Assembly (NCBI RefSeq): GCF_000149955.1
Contig: NC_030989.1
Span: forward strand, 1,626,341-1,690,340
Direction: 5' to 3'
Length of the DNA stretch: 64,000 nucleotides
Source: Fusarium oxysporum f. sp. lycopersici 4287
Taxonomy: Eukaryota; Ascomycota; Sordariomycetes; Hypocreales; Nectriaceae
Part shown: one piece after another, positions 11,893 to 21,296 of the stretch
How positions within the stretch are numbered: position 1 is the first letter of the stretch
Layout of the letters: each line of letters opens with the position of its first letter
Translations under genes and position numbers: made by a program
The notes under the pieces: model-generated
The model's input: only the letters and a program-made list of their open reading frames with translations
Told to the model about the DNA's origin: nothing
Databases searched by the model: none

Positions 11893-12367
11893 ATGCCGAC
11901 CGCCGGCCTCAAGACTATCATCGCCCTCTCCTTCGTCCTCGCCGTCGGGTTCCTCCTCGTTATTCTCTCCTGCGCTCTGTGGAAGGTGTATTATCCTCTC
12001 CTCGTCGTCGCCACCTATGTCATTGCGCCTATTCCCAACTGGATCTGCGGACACTGCGCCAACCCGGATGACTTCGTCGAGAGCTCTGGCGCTGCGGTTC
12101 TAGACTTGGGACGCTTCTTTACAGGTTTCTTTGTTGTTATGGGAATTGGTAGGTCCTGCTCAGCCGGCGCAACGCTGCTGATGCCAATGGAATGATCATC
12201 GTGCTGGAACTCACGTAGCTGACTGTCACATAGCTCTCCCTGTCGTCCTTGCTCACTCTGGTCTCATCGAGGTGCAAGCCATGGTCATGTCCATAATCGG
12301 CGGTCTATTGATCTACGGAACCATTGTCAGCTTCGGCATGTTTTTCCACGAGGAACAAGATTTCTGA
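11893..12367 (+). CDS. VPS55: Vps55 family endosomal membrane protein
   Basis: Exons 11893-12148 and 12234-12367 give 129 residues, a usual length for the family. Four hydrophobic segments are visible. The family sequence runs LKTIIALSFVLAVGFLL, YYPLLVV, an Asn-Pro-Asp-Asp loop, and then, across the splice, GIALPVVLAHSGLI and FGMFFHEEQDF at the C-terminus. The intron has donor GTAGGT and acceptor ACATAG; an earlier TAG gives the wrong phase. Family role (yeast Vps55, human OB-RGRP/LEPROT): works with Vps68 in late endosome to vacuole transport. Confidence 0.93.
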
Positions 12368-12813
12368 ATGCGCGCGCAATACGGAGTCGCATAAACCAGA
12401 AACACGCGGAGTTACTGAAACAAAGACGGATACAGAATGTTGCGTTTCAGGAAGAGGAGGATAATCGCTAGTATAAAGCCTGTATAACGCGTGTATGATC
12501 ACAGAGGACAAAGGAGTCACATGGGCATTCAGCGGGGTCTTAACGTCAGTCTCGGCTATTCGCAAGGAATACTTGGGCTTCAGGACGGCAAAGGGAGGTT
12601 ATAGTCGGTCGTCAAAGGTATCCTTGTTTATGAGGAATATATCGTATCATCTTCTGCTATGTTCCGGATGTTTTGTCCTATCCCATCCGTCTGTGTTGTT
12701 GAATTCCAAACCAAAAACTCCGACGATGTGTACGTTGAGGTATCATGTCCAAAGTCAAATGCTGCGCCTGTCCATCCATCTGATCCAATCTGGCCTCTTC
12801 ATTGGGATCCAAG
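12368..12813. other. Convergent intergenic region
   Basis: A 446-base region between the 3' ends of VPS55 and PABA synthase. No gene or RNA recognised. Confidence 0.55.
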
Positions 12814-15306
12814 CTATGCCGCGTCTCTAAACACACCCATAGGACCGGCAAGTTTGGTAAACATCTCGTCCCTTTCACCTTCAGGGGTACTCAGGATTGT
12901 TACCGCACCTCCAGCTCCAATTCTCCAAACTTCTCTGGGCTCTGTCTCGCCCTCTTCCGCTGGAGCCACCTCATCGTCCCATCGAAACATGGTTCGGATA
13001 GTGACACTCCAGTCTCCTGCACCTGCGACATCCATATATCCCACAACACCAGAGTAGAGACTTCGCTCATGCTGGCCCTCAATGATTTGTAGAAGCTCAC
13101 AGCTGCGCTTTTTCGGCGCCCCTGTCATACTTCCAGGAGGTAAAGCCGCAGCAAGGGCATCCAGACCGGTATAAGGGCAGTGGGAGTCAAAGCTGCTTCG
13201 GCGAGCGCCATGAGGCTTGTTTCCATTGCGGCCTGGCAGTTGCCCATTGACCACAGTGATCATCTGGAAGACCGTGGCATATTCCTCCACCTTCATGAGG
13301 TCAGGAACTGTAACATGGCCAACGCCACAGACACCGTGCAAATCATGTCGAACCAGATCGACAATCATGAGGTTCTCAGCCACTTCCTTGGGCACGTGAA
13401 GGATCTTCTCGGCCTGTGCGAGGGTTGACACAGCTTCTGACTTGCGAACTGTTCCCTTCATAGGTCTCATTGAGCATAGTCCGTTGGTGTCGTATCGGAG
13501 GAAACGCTCAGGAGAACAGCTTAGCATTGTGGCGCCACCGAGACGGATGAAAGATCCAAAAGGAGCTGGCTGTCGCTTCCTCAACGTCTGATATATGGTC
13601 CAGTGGCTTCTCTCGTTGTTTCTTGAACGAGGCCTTACCATGGTCGTTTGCGATGTGAGACAAAGTTCGTAAGACTCACCCGCTGCAATGAAATCCTGGC
13701 AAACACGAACTTGCTCTTCATACCTGTCTGGCTGTGGTGTTGTGATATTGATTTCCTTGTTCTGGGCACGGTTTTCAATGTCATGCTCATTGACTCCGTT
13801 GCTCATCTTGCTCGCATTCCAACAGTCGGACTGTTGAATTCTTTCCGTCATCCTATCAAGCCATGAATCGTTTGATCCTCGAGCCTTCAGGCTTTGAACA
13901 TATGCAACGCCAGCTCTGTGATCTAGAACAATGCTCTTCGTTACCCAAGCTAGACAAATGTCTGGTCTCTTGTGGCCCCTATCTTCCGGGACCATCTTCT
14001 TTTCAAGGCCGTGTAGTCCCATCTCATAGGTGATGAAACCCATGAAACCGCCCTTGAAAGCTGAATTTGAACAGTCAGATCCAGGAGGATGGCTTCGAGT
14101 CTCCCAGAAGTCTGAGATGACCTCCCATACATTAATTGTGCCGTTTTCGAGGCTTATCATCTCGGTTTTGTCCTCTCCATCTGTACTCGGGTGTCGTACT
14201 GTAACATAGTCGTCGCATACGTTGTACTCGAACCGCAGTGCATCGTCAACTTCGAGAGCCACGATGCTGTTCAATGCCAGCGCATCTCCGTTCTTAGAAC
14301 TCGACGAGTCAAGGATAACGGCCTCTCCCTTTTCCAGTCCCAGCATCTCCACGAGTTCCGGCACGCCAGCTCCCTGAGGCAGGGTAATTGTGCGATATGT
14401 GTATTCTGATCCCTTCGCAAAGTCTCTCAACGAAATTTCTGATGAGTTTGAAGTCGACCACCAATTACCCAAGTGTTCCTTATGCGCAGCTGCAGACTCC
14501 AGATGATTCGGCGGCGAAAGTGTCTGAATCTCTAGTAAAGGTCCCTGCACTCGCCGTCCGCGGTACTTGTTCCATTGCAGCGCAGCTTGGAACCAGTTAA
14601 TGAGCACTCCCTGCGCATTCTTCTCCGTGCAGACAGACTCGGGGTGGTATTGAAGGCCCCAGAATGGCTTCTTGTTGTGTCTCACTCCTTGGAGGATCTG
14701 TTCCCTTCGTCCATCCTCTCTAAACTCTGTTGCCCACGCCAATGGTGAAAACTCCGAAGTCGACCTCCACCGGTTTTCTTCTGCCCAGTCATCGCTGTAT
14801 TGACCAATATCAACACAAAGACTGTGGTATAGAGTAGCCTTGAAGGGAGGTACTCCGCAGAATATGTCTTCTCCGCGATGCTCAATTTCCCTTACCATTC
14901 CATGAAGACCCCTCTTGAGTCTTCTCACTGACCCGCCGTGCGCAGCGAGCAAACTCTGAAATCCAAGACAAATACCCAAAACTGGCAGCTGAAGATGTTC
15001 AGGGAGATCCCAAAGAAGACTGAATGCCCCAACGTCTTCTGAATTAAGCGGTGATCCAGGGCCGGGGCCGCAAACTACGGCGTCGAATTGAGCAAGATTA
15101 TTGATAAACTCTTGCTCGGTCCATTTTGTAGGTGCATCATCGTCGCTGGCTCTGTCAACCACAGAGAGGTCGATTCTTATGACGAAGATATCAGCGCCGA
15201 CAATAGTTCGGAGAAGGGAGACGATATTGTTGGTAAAAGAATCATAGGCATCAATAAAAAGAATTCGCTTCGGCGCTCCAACCGAGGGCTCTGAGCCTGT
15301 AGTCAT
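12814..15306 (-). CDS. ABZ1: Para-aminobenzoate (ADC) synthase, PabA-PabB fusion
   Basis: An intronless gene of 830 residues. Residues 12-240 are a class I glutamine amidotransferase with nucleophile Cys113 in GICLG and the His221/Glu223 pair in YHPES. Residues of about 300-830 are the chorismate-binding half. The catalytic lysine is in PMKGT (Lys617), where anthranilate synthases have Ala, so the product is 4-amino-4-deoxychorismate rather than anthranilate. Other chorismate-enzyme signatures are SYELCLTSQT, the LMIVDLVRHDL helix and PPGSMTGAPKKRS near the C-terminus. Role: glutamine + chorismate to ADC, the committed step to PABA and folate. The fused order is normal for fungi. A TGACTC Gcn4/Cpc1-like core lies upstream. 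Confidence 0.96.
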   Translation of the reverse strand: MTTGSEPSVGAPKRILFIDAYDSFTNNIVSLLRTIVGADIFVIRIDLSVVDRASDDDAPTKWTEQEFINNLAQFDAVVCGPGPGSPLNSEDVGAFSLLWDLPEHLQLPVLGICLGFQSLLAAHGGSVRRLKRGLHGMVREIEHRGEDIFCGVPPFKATLYHSLCVDIGQYSDDWAEENRWRSTSEFSPLAWATEFREDGRREQILQGVRHNKKPFWGLQYHPESVCTEKNAQGVLINWFQAALQWNKYRGRRVQGPLLEIQTLSPPNHLESAAAHKEHLGNWWSTSNSSEISLRDFAKGSEYTYRTITLPQGAGVPELVEMLGLEKGEAVILDSSSSKNGDALALNSIVALEVDDALRFEYNVCDDYVTVRHPSTDGEDKTEMISLENGTINVWEVISDFWETRSHPPGSDCSNSAFKGGFMGFITYEMGLHGLEKKMVPEDRGHKRPDICLAWVTKSIVLDHRAGVAYVQSLKARGSNDSWLDRMTERIQQSDCWNASKMSNGVNEHDIENRAQNKEINITTPQPDRYEEQVRVCQDFIAAGESYELCLTSQTTMVRPRSRNNERSHWTIYQTLRKRQPAPFGSFIRLGGATMLSCSPERFLRYDTNGLCSMRPMKGTVRKSEAVSTLAQAEKILHVPKEVAENLMIVDLVRHDLHGVCGVGHVTVPDLMKVEEYATVFQMITVVNGQLPGRNGNKPHGARRSSFDSHCPYTGLDALAAALPPGSMTGAPKKRSCELLQIIEGQHERSLYSGVVGYMDVAGAGDWSVTIRTMFRWDDEVAPAEEGETEPREVWRIGAGGAVTILSTPEGERDEMFTKLAGPMGVFRDAA

Positions 15307-15917
15307 AGTCCAGAATTATCTCAAAAGTATTAGGAGAGTCTGATTGAGGGAGGATGGTCCAGATTGAAGCCTGGGTCAGTAGATGAGAACAAATTCCGAT
15401 AAGCTTCGTCTTCGGCGTCCGATATAAAAATCCAAAATCTTTGCCGCTACAAGCCGGAGCTGACTCGGGATATGAGCCGTTGAGTTAAGTTATAAAGCCA
15501 CACTGCACGGCACATGCGGACGTTGATTATCAGGTGATCGGACAATCCAGAGAGTAAAGAGTACATCAAAGTTTAACTCGTTGATGTGAAATTTGGGGCA
15601 TTTTCTCGTTATTCAATGTCTCTCGATACAAGACTAAAAAGTACTAAAAAGTGGCGACAATGAATCGGATGCATGGAAGGATACTTACTTCTAGAACGTC
15701 AAGTTATGGCGCTACTGTAGGGTACTCCGTACTCGTTAGTGAAACATTCATCATGGTTTCATAGGAAACTACTGAGTTAAAGAGAGTCTAATAATCTGCA
15801 ACTTATTGCTACTTCAATGTCTGAATCAACTACATAATTCCTTTTCGTGTGAGCCACAGACGATTGTGACAGCACCACGGCCAATTCAATACACAAATCT
15901 GGAACTTTTGGCTCTCT
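15307..15917. promoter_or_regulatory. Upstream region of PABA synthase
   Basis: A 611-base AT-rich spacer between the PABA synthase start and the end of the Myb-repeat locus. It contains ctgactcggg at about 15470-15479, which has the TGACTC core bound by Gcn4/Cpc1. No gene seen. Confidence 0.45.
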
Positions 15918-16916
15918 TTACGTGCAGGTCGAGTGATCATCGTCTGGATCTTCCTCGTCTTCCTCCTCCAGATCTTGCTCCTCGAGGTTCATCTGAGCGC
16001 GACGCCCTTTCATTCTTCGGTACATTTTTATGATCTTGGAGTCGATGCGAGTATCTTCCTTGAATCGCTCGCGGTAGGCTTCAACCACGGTCGTTGAAGA
16101 ATGAGGCCACTCACTAAAGAATCGCAACTGGTCCGCAGTCCATTGGAGACCCTTAGAGTTGAGGACTCCCACTCTCTTATTTTTGATTGAATCGGATGAA
16201 CGCCCATGTCCAAATCTCGCCCAAAAGTCTTCGCACAACTCCCGAGGTTTAAGATCACGGTTCTCTTCGATGAACTTTGTCTCCTCCTCAGTCCATGTCC
16301 CGTACCCTCCTACAAACCCTAACTCCGTGAGTCTTCTGTGGCAAGCTGCCCTACTGCGGTAGGTACCGAACTTTTCTGTTATCAGATCAGAGTACCTTTT
16401 TGGAGGAGTTTCGTTCCTGATGAAATTTCTCAAACATTCATCATGTTCAGCAGTCCAGACATTAGAGATCCTCGAAGTGTTCAAACCAAGCTTCGCTGCG
16501 TGAAGCTGATATGCAGCTTTCGATCGGCCTTTCGAGAACCTTTGTTCCATCTTAGCGACAACTTCATCCCAGCTGCTACAAGGATGGGTCTCAATCAATT
16601 GTCTCAGATATTCTTCCTCTGCTGCTTCATACCTCTTGTTCCTTTCAAGTTGTGGCTTGTCAGTAATCGATTTCCCGGGATCATTCCGCAACCTCTCTAT
16701 TCGCTTCGCAAGTGCTGCTTTGGAGCGGTGATTTGACTGGAACCTTTGGTGAAGCCTTTCTAACTGCTCATCTCTCGAGATGGGGAGCCTCATGAGATAC
16801 TTGACATAGTCATCCTCATCGGGTTGCCATCTTTTCTTGTTCGTGAGAAACTCTTGGGAGGGCGGATATGGGGGCGGAGATGGAGGCGGCGAAAGTGAAG
16901 GCGACAAGTCTGTAGA
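15918..16916 (-). other. Five tandem Myb/SANT-like repeats, C-terminal part of the mosaic locus
   Basis: After a Ser/Pro-rich linker this 330-residue stretch has five repeats of about 50 residues. They begin with an aromatic followed by acidic residues (RWQPDEDDY, RYEAAEEEY, VWTAEHDE, TWTEEETKF, QWTADQLRF), and the first four end in a basic recognition-like helix (RSKAALAKRIERL, RSKAAYQLHAAKL, RSRAACHRRLTEL, SSDSIKNKRV). An acidic tail closes the protein. There is no ATG near the segment start, so it probably depends on upstream exons, not on its own promoter. Likely DNA- or chromatin-binding by fold; target unknown. Confidence 0.6.
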
Positions 16917-19900
16917 TTAGAGTGTCAACGAGCTTGATGATGGAACAGAGGTTTCCGGAGCGAGGCTGCGTTTATCATAAACCCTGGCAGGACCGACGCC
17001 TCTGGGAGAGGTTGTTGCCTTGTGACGTACCGCCCCTGGGACTGTAGACAGCGGGAGGGTGGATGACAAGCTCTTGGACTGGGAAGCTGATGTACGCGAC
17101 GATGGCCCAGAGCTTTCTGAGAGGGTAGTGTTGTGGACATCGAGGGCCTCGGAAGTCTCGCTGTCCTTAGAAGAAGCCATTGTCTCACCATGGTGTATCT
17201 GTTCAAGAGCTGGATACCTGTGCCCCTGTGTGGTCATCGACTCTTCCCAAACATGTGGAATCAACAAGCCATACATGAAGCAGAATCCCACGATGCCGCA
17301 ACCCCCCATACGTTCCTGAACACAATCTTTTAGAGTATCCCAAACGCCGTTGAAGACCAAAAGCTTCTTGACCCAATTAGAGGACAGATCGGGATTCAGA
17401 AGGTCGCCAGTCCAAGTTTTGACATCGTAGTTGTACGGATGCTTTTCACTTGATAGAACGCTGTTTGATAAGCACTCTTGTAGGATTTGAGAAGTAGTTT
17501 TTGCTTTTTCAGGAAGCTCTCCGGGTCTGAGGTATTTCAACACCCACCCAAAGCGGTGCTGTAGCTGAGCCTGGTCTCGATGTTCCATTTCTTGCCCAGT
17601 TCCACGAAAATGATCTCCCAAAAGGTATCATCCCCTGCATAGCTTTCAGAGTACTTGTCAAACACGCTCCTGTGGTGCCCTGCCATGATCATGGTCAGAA
17701 TTCGGAGTGTTGAAGGCGTGTGCTGGGCCATCGTACAAGGCCCTGACCGCCTGGTGTTTAGGTTGATGGTTTCAGTCGGCTCCCGCAGCCGGTGTTTGGC
17801 TGCAAGGGCCACCATTTGATGAGTTGCTCCTACTGCCTCGTACCTGTCTTGCTCGGATGGCCAGTGGTAAATACCGTCTGTTTCTTCACTGATATCAATA
17901 TTGTGCGATTCGTCATGCCCCTCAAGGGACTGCTCATCAACGAATCTTGGCTGTAACTTGGCTGGCTTCTCGGATGCCTTCTTTGAATCGTCATATTTCC
18001 AAGGAGGCAGGGTACTCGAGTAGGACGGGTCTCGAAGGCGACGTCTGTGTGCATTCAGGAGCCGTGCGATCTGACAGGCGCCCCCAACAAGAATCTCTGA
18101 ACGGGGCACACCATCTGCTATCAATTGAGCAAAGGCTTGGTGCCAAATTTCGATTAGGTCAGACCATTCGAAGCGTGGTACAATGAACGTGTCAGACGTG
18201 ACAGTGCAATGTCTTCGGGTGAAGTGCAAAACTACCATCAAGGCTTGATTGAAGAGTCGCTTTGGCATAGCCTGATGTCCAACAATGATACGTTCTGGTG
18301 CAGTTTCTGTTGTTGTCAATATAAAACAACGAATAATATGGACTGGCTGGTTTACCTGTAATTCGTTCCCAGACTTCTCTCCTCAACAGCCTTGGGAGAT
18401 ATGTTGCCCAGAAACCCCCTTGGACATCCATAATGGGATGATCGAAATCAGTGTACCCTGATTTCTTCAGTAGGGTTTTGAAGTGCCACGAGGTGTCGTG
18501 ACCGTTCTCTAAAGCCGGAACATGAAAGAAAGGGTCCGCGTAGTCTTGAGGCGGAAGCACCAACCCTTCCTCTTCCAGATGTCGCTTTACGCGGTAGACT
18601 TGGTCCCAAATGCGCCGCCACCTGACAGTCTTGCATGTAGTCAAACCCGAATTGGGATTGGAGGCAAGCATCCTGTAACCTTTCAAGACCTCGGCTTTTG
18701 TCTTCCTGGCCCCTCGAAGTTCGAGTTGCGATACGATAATCTCAAAATCAACCTTAATAATACCATTGAGGCTTTGTGACGTGAACATCTTGTTCGTGTT
18801 TATCGACTATCTCAATCATCAATTCCAAGTCATGAGGACTCCACGTGAGGCTTGCAACCAAGCCATCAAGCCTTGGGCGACCTTGATTGCAGGGTAATGC
18901 CCGGTTCAGACCTTCGTAGCTTCGGCGCGGGAGGCATGGCGGCCTGAGATCTTCCAAACCTTCCCATGATCCAATACAAACGGCAATATTGCTAAATCCC
19001 GAGGTAGACAAAGAGTCGATCAGGAGAACATCAATCGTCTCGACGAGTGTAAGTAGGGCAGTATAGTGTCTTAGTACTTCTTCTCCCATATCTGGCGTCG
19101 GGTATGGAAACATGGATAACACTGTGACATCAACTCTCTCGATATCAGGTTCTGATAAACGTTGATGGACATGTAGGAATTTTTCTCCTGGCGGAGAAAT
19201 GTGATCATGGTGTTGCATAGCTCTTTTCCTCACTCCCACTGCTCCTGTTGAATTTAGCTTTACGGCAGCTGCTTGCCCAACATAGATTGGGTCCAGGGAC
19301 GGATCCTTATCAGAAGCACGAACTCCATGCAGGAGATACGTTCCGTTCACGTTGGGGACAGCGCTTCCACATTCAGTTACCGGGAAAAATTCGAGATGAT
19401 TAAACAGCCGACTCTCCTGTTTCCGTGACACTGGTTCCCGGCCGATGGCGGCCCGGCACCGGTAAGACCTTACGGCTGGGTGTAATAAAAACTCATAGAG
19501 GGATGCTCGTGTGTTGAGGTCCGAATTGTCTTTGAGCCAGCGGGACATTTCGGGGCTGAACGGTGATTGTGCTTTGGGTCTAGTTGTGTATTTCAAGACA
19601 GTATCGAATACTTGGTCGACGTTAGCCATATACCAGGAATCATGCCGCTTGATACTCTGTACAATATGATCAGGGAGATCATTTGGAACTACGAGTGTCA
19701 TGTCAGTTACTGTGCATTATTATGGAAGTCAAAGTAACTCACTCGTGTTGCTCTCTAAGGTACATTAGAAGCAACCATGATTGCCTTGGTCAGGGTTCTG
19801 AGATCTCCTGCTTCCATTTTTCGTGGGACTCCGTTAGGAACCTCTTCAATGTCGATTGCCTCTTGAGGAGGTGCATCAACAAAAGCAGTGTCTTCATCTG

Positions 19901-20060
19901 GAGAGTTGTTGTCTAGACCTTCAGTCATCGTTTCAATGGCATTGCTGAATTCGTCGAACATATCAGCCACCTTGGGTTGTTGCGTATGTACGGCCTTGGC
20001 TTTGGCAGTAATTTTGAAGTCATTGAGGTTGGACCCCCAAGACGTCTTCTGTGACTGCAT
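15918..20060 (-). CDS. GIY-YIG / Myb-SANT mosaic protein, frame interrupted (possible pseudogene)
   Basis: Five open segments follow one another on the minus strand and look like parts of one protein of about 1,300 residues. They are 20060-19755 (acidic N-terminus), 19688-18754 (GIY-YIG-like domain and start of a Myb-like repeat), 18788-18356 joined by a clean 49-nt intron (18307-18355, donor GTAAAC, acceptor ACAACAG) to 18306-17537, then 17621-16920, then 16916-15918 (five Myb/SANT-like repeats). A second clean intron is 19689-19742 (54 nt, GTGAGT, branch AACTGAC, CGTAG). The other three joins do not splice in frame with ordinary signals: there is an in-frame stop at 19755-19757, an overlap frame change near 18754-18807, a frame change within 17537-17621, and a TAA at 16917-16919. 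A TATATAAA box lies about 95 nt upstream of the ATG. I do not recognise the whole architecture. Either introns are unusual here or the gene is decaying. Confidence 0.55.
18752..19743 (-). other. GIY-YIG nuclease-like domain segment of the mosaic locus
   Basis: Numbered from the ATG at 19701, Gly120-Thr-Tyr122 and Tyr140-Val-Gly142 stand for the GIY and YIG strands. GVRKRAMQHHDH (about 156-167) supplies the conserved Arg and His helix, and Glu221 in VETIDVLLIDSLSTSGFSN is placed like the metal-binding Glu. Loops between motifs are longer than in UvrC or I-TevI. The segment then runs into WSPHDLELMIEIVDKHEQD, the first helix of a Myb-like repeat that is completed after the frame change by VDFEIIVSQLELRG...TKAEVLKGYRML. 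No reverse transcriptase or transposase motif adjoins it. Confidence 0.5.
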
Positions 20061-21296
20061 GTTGGTTTCGGGGACTTAGTTCAGTTCATGAATGATGCAA
20101 GTGTGTGGATGAGTGAGGTAGAGGACGAAGGACAGAAAAGGCGATAGGTGGCTCTTTATATAGAGAGATTTCGTATGAGGTAAGATTCACTGTTAGAAGA
20201 AAGCTTTTTTGTTTGATCAAGATGAAAGGTGATTTTCATTTGATACAAACAATATGTTGCTTGTAGACAACTGCCACACACTGTCAACACCAATCACCTA
20301 CTTGGATGGTCAGAAGTGGCTACTATATGCTCCCCTACGCCCCCTCGAGAAGATACACTATGATCTATAGGTAATATCGCACTTAATAGAATTATAGGGA
20401 TATCAAAGTGGTTTGGTTGTTGACGGGGAAGTGTCTGTCTTGACATTCGAAAGACTTGACTACTCCAGTTGAAAATATCGCATTAACACAGATATTTGAT
20501 TATATACCCTTATTAAGGATGAATAATAACTACTTCTAACCAAACAAATTGAGCATTGTTTGATATTTATGCTTGTGTTTGGTGTTGGATCTTAACATCA
20601 TAATATTGAAGTGCTCTCTATCTGGCACAAAAGACCATGGCCCAAACCAAGACACACTGCGGCTTTCATGTACAGAAGTAGGATCACAAAGGGATATAGA
20701 AACACCCAGACTTGTGAGCAAATTCTGCCATGTGTGGTAGTGGATCCTAATCTTTGTTTTTTCGTTTCTCTCTTTCCAAAGCCAAGCTTGAGCCAACATT
20801 GTAGGCAATCACATAAAAGATTGCCAGCTTTATGTCCTCGTTTCCACATGTAGTATTTGTCCATGTATTGTCGATACAAATAAACGACAATCTGGAGTAG
20901 TTGAAGTGGTTTCACGACCCATCATGCTTGTTGATCTCTGCTAACTGTGGCTCACCCACGACCGAGGCAGAATGCAGGCAAGTTCACCATAGGAGGCAAC
21001 TCTTGAACAAATCAAGACCTGCTGGATTTGGCCGTTGTTGCTACATCTGATGATTGTCAGAATGATTTCTCTTATTTCGCAAAGGAAATCATTAGGGGAC
21101 GTTTGGAAGGGACCCATGAAGATCTAGAAACTCACTTGTTGTAACGATGATTCTTATCAAAGGTCATTGACCGCTCTCTTTGCTAGTCGCTAAATATCCA
21201 CATCGCGTCGTCTTACAAATCTCCATTATTTAATCGAGGCCAATGTATAAAGCCACAGATCCCTATCACCATCAAAGTCCATCCTCATTCTCTCAA
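20061..21296. other. Intergenic spacer
   Basis: About 1.2 kb, AT-rich, between the mosaic locus and the TRS120 stop. Two overlapping minus-strand frames (20598-20915 and 20536-20808) have protein-like stretches but no recognisable domain. They could be gene remnants. Confidence 0.5.
20155..20162 (-). promoter_or_regulatory. TATA box of the mosaic locus
   Basis: TATATAAA on the minus strand, about 95 nt before the ATG at 20060. It supports 20060 as a real gene start, whether or not the gene is still intact. Confidence 0.4.

Noticed and set aside
20536..20915. Two overlapping minus-strand frames with protein-like segments
   Set aside because: No domain, no clear splice structure and no sensible start. 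Kept only as a possible remnant.
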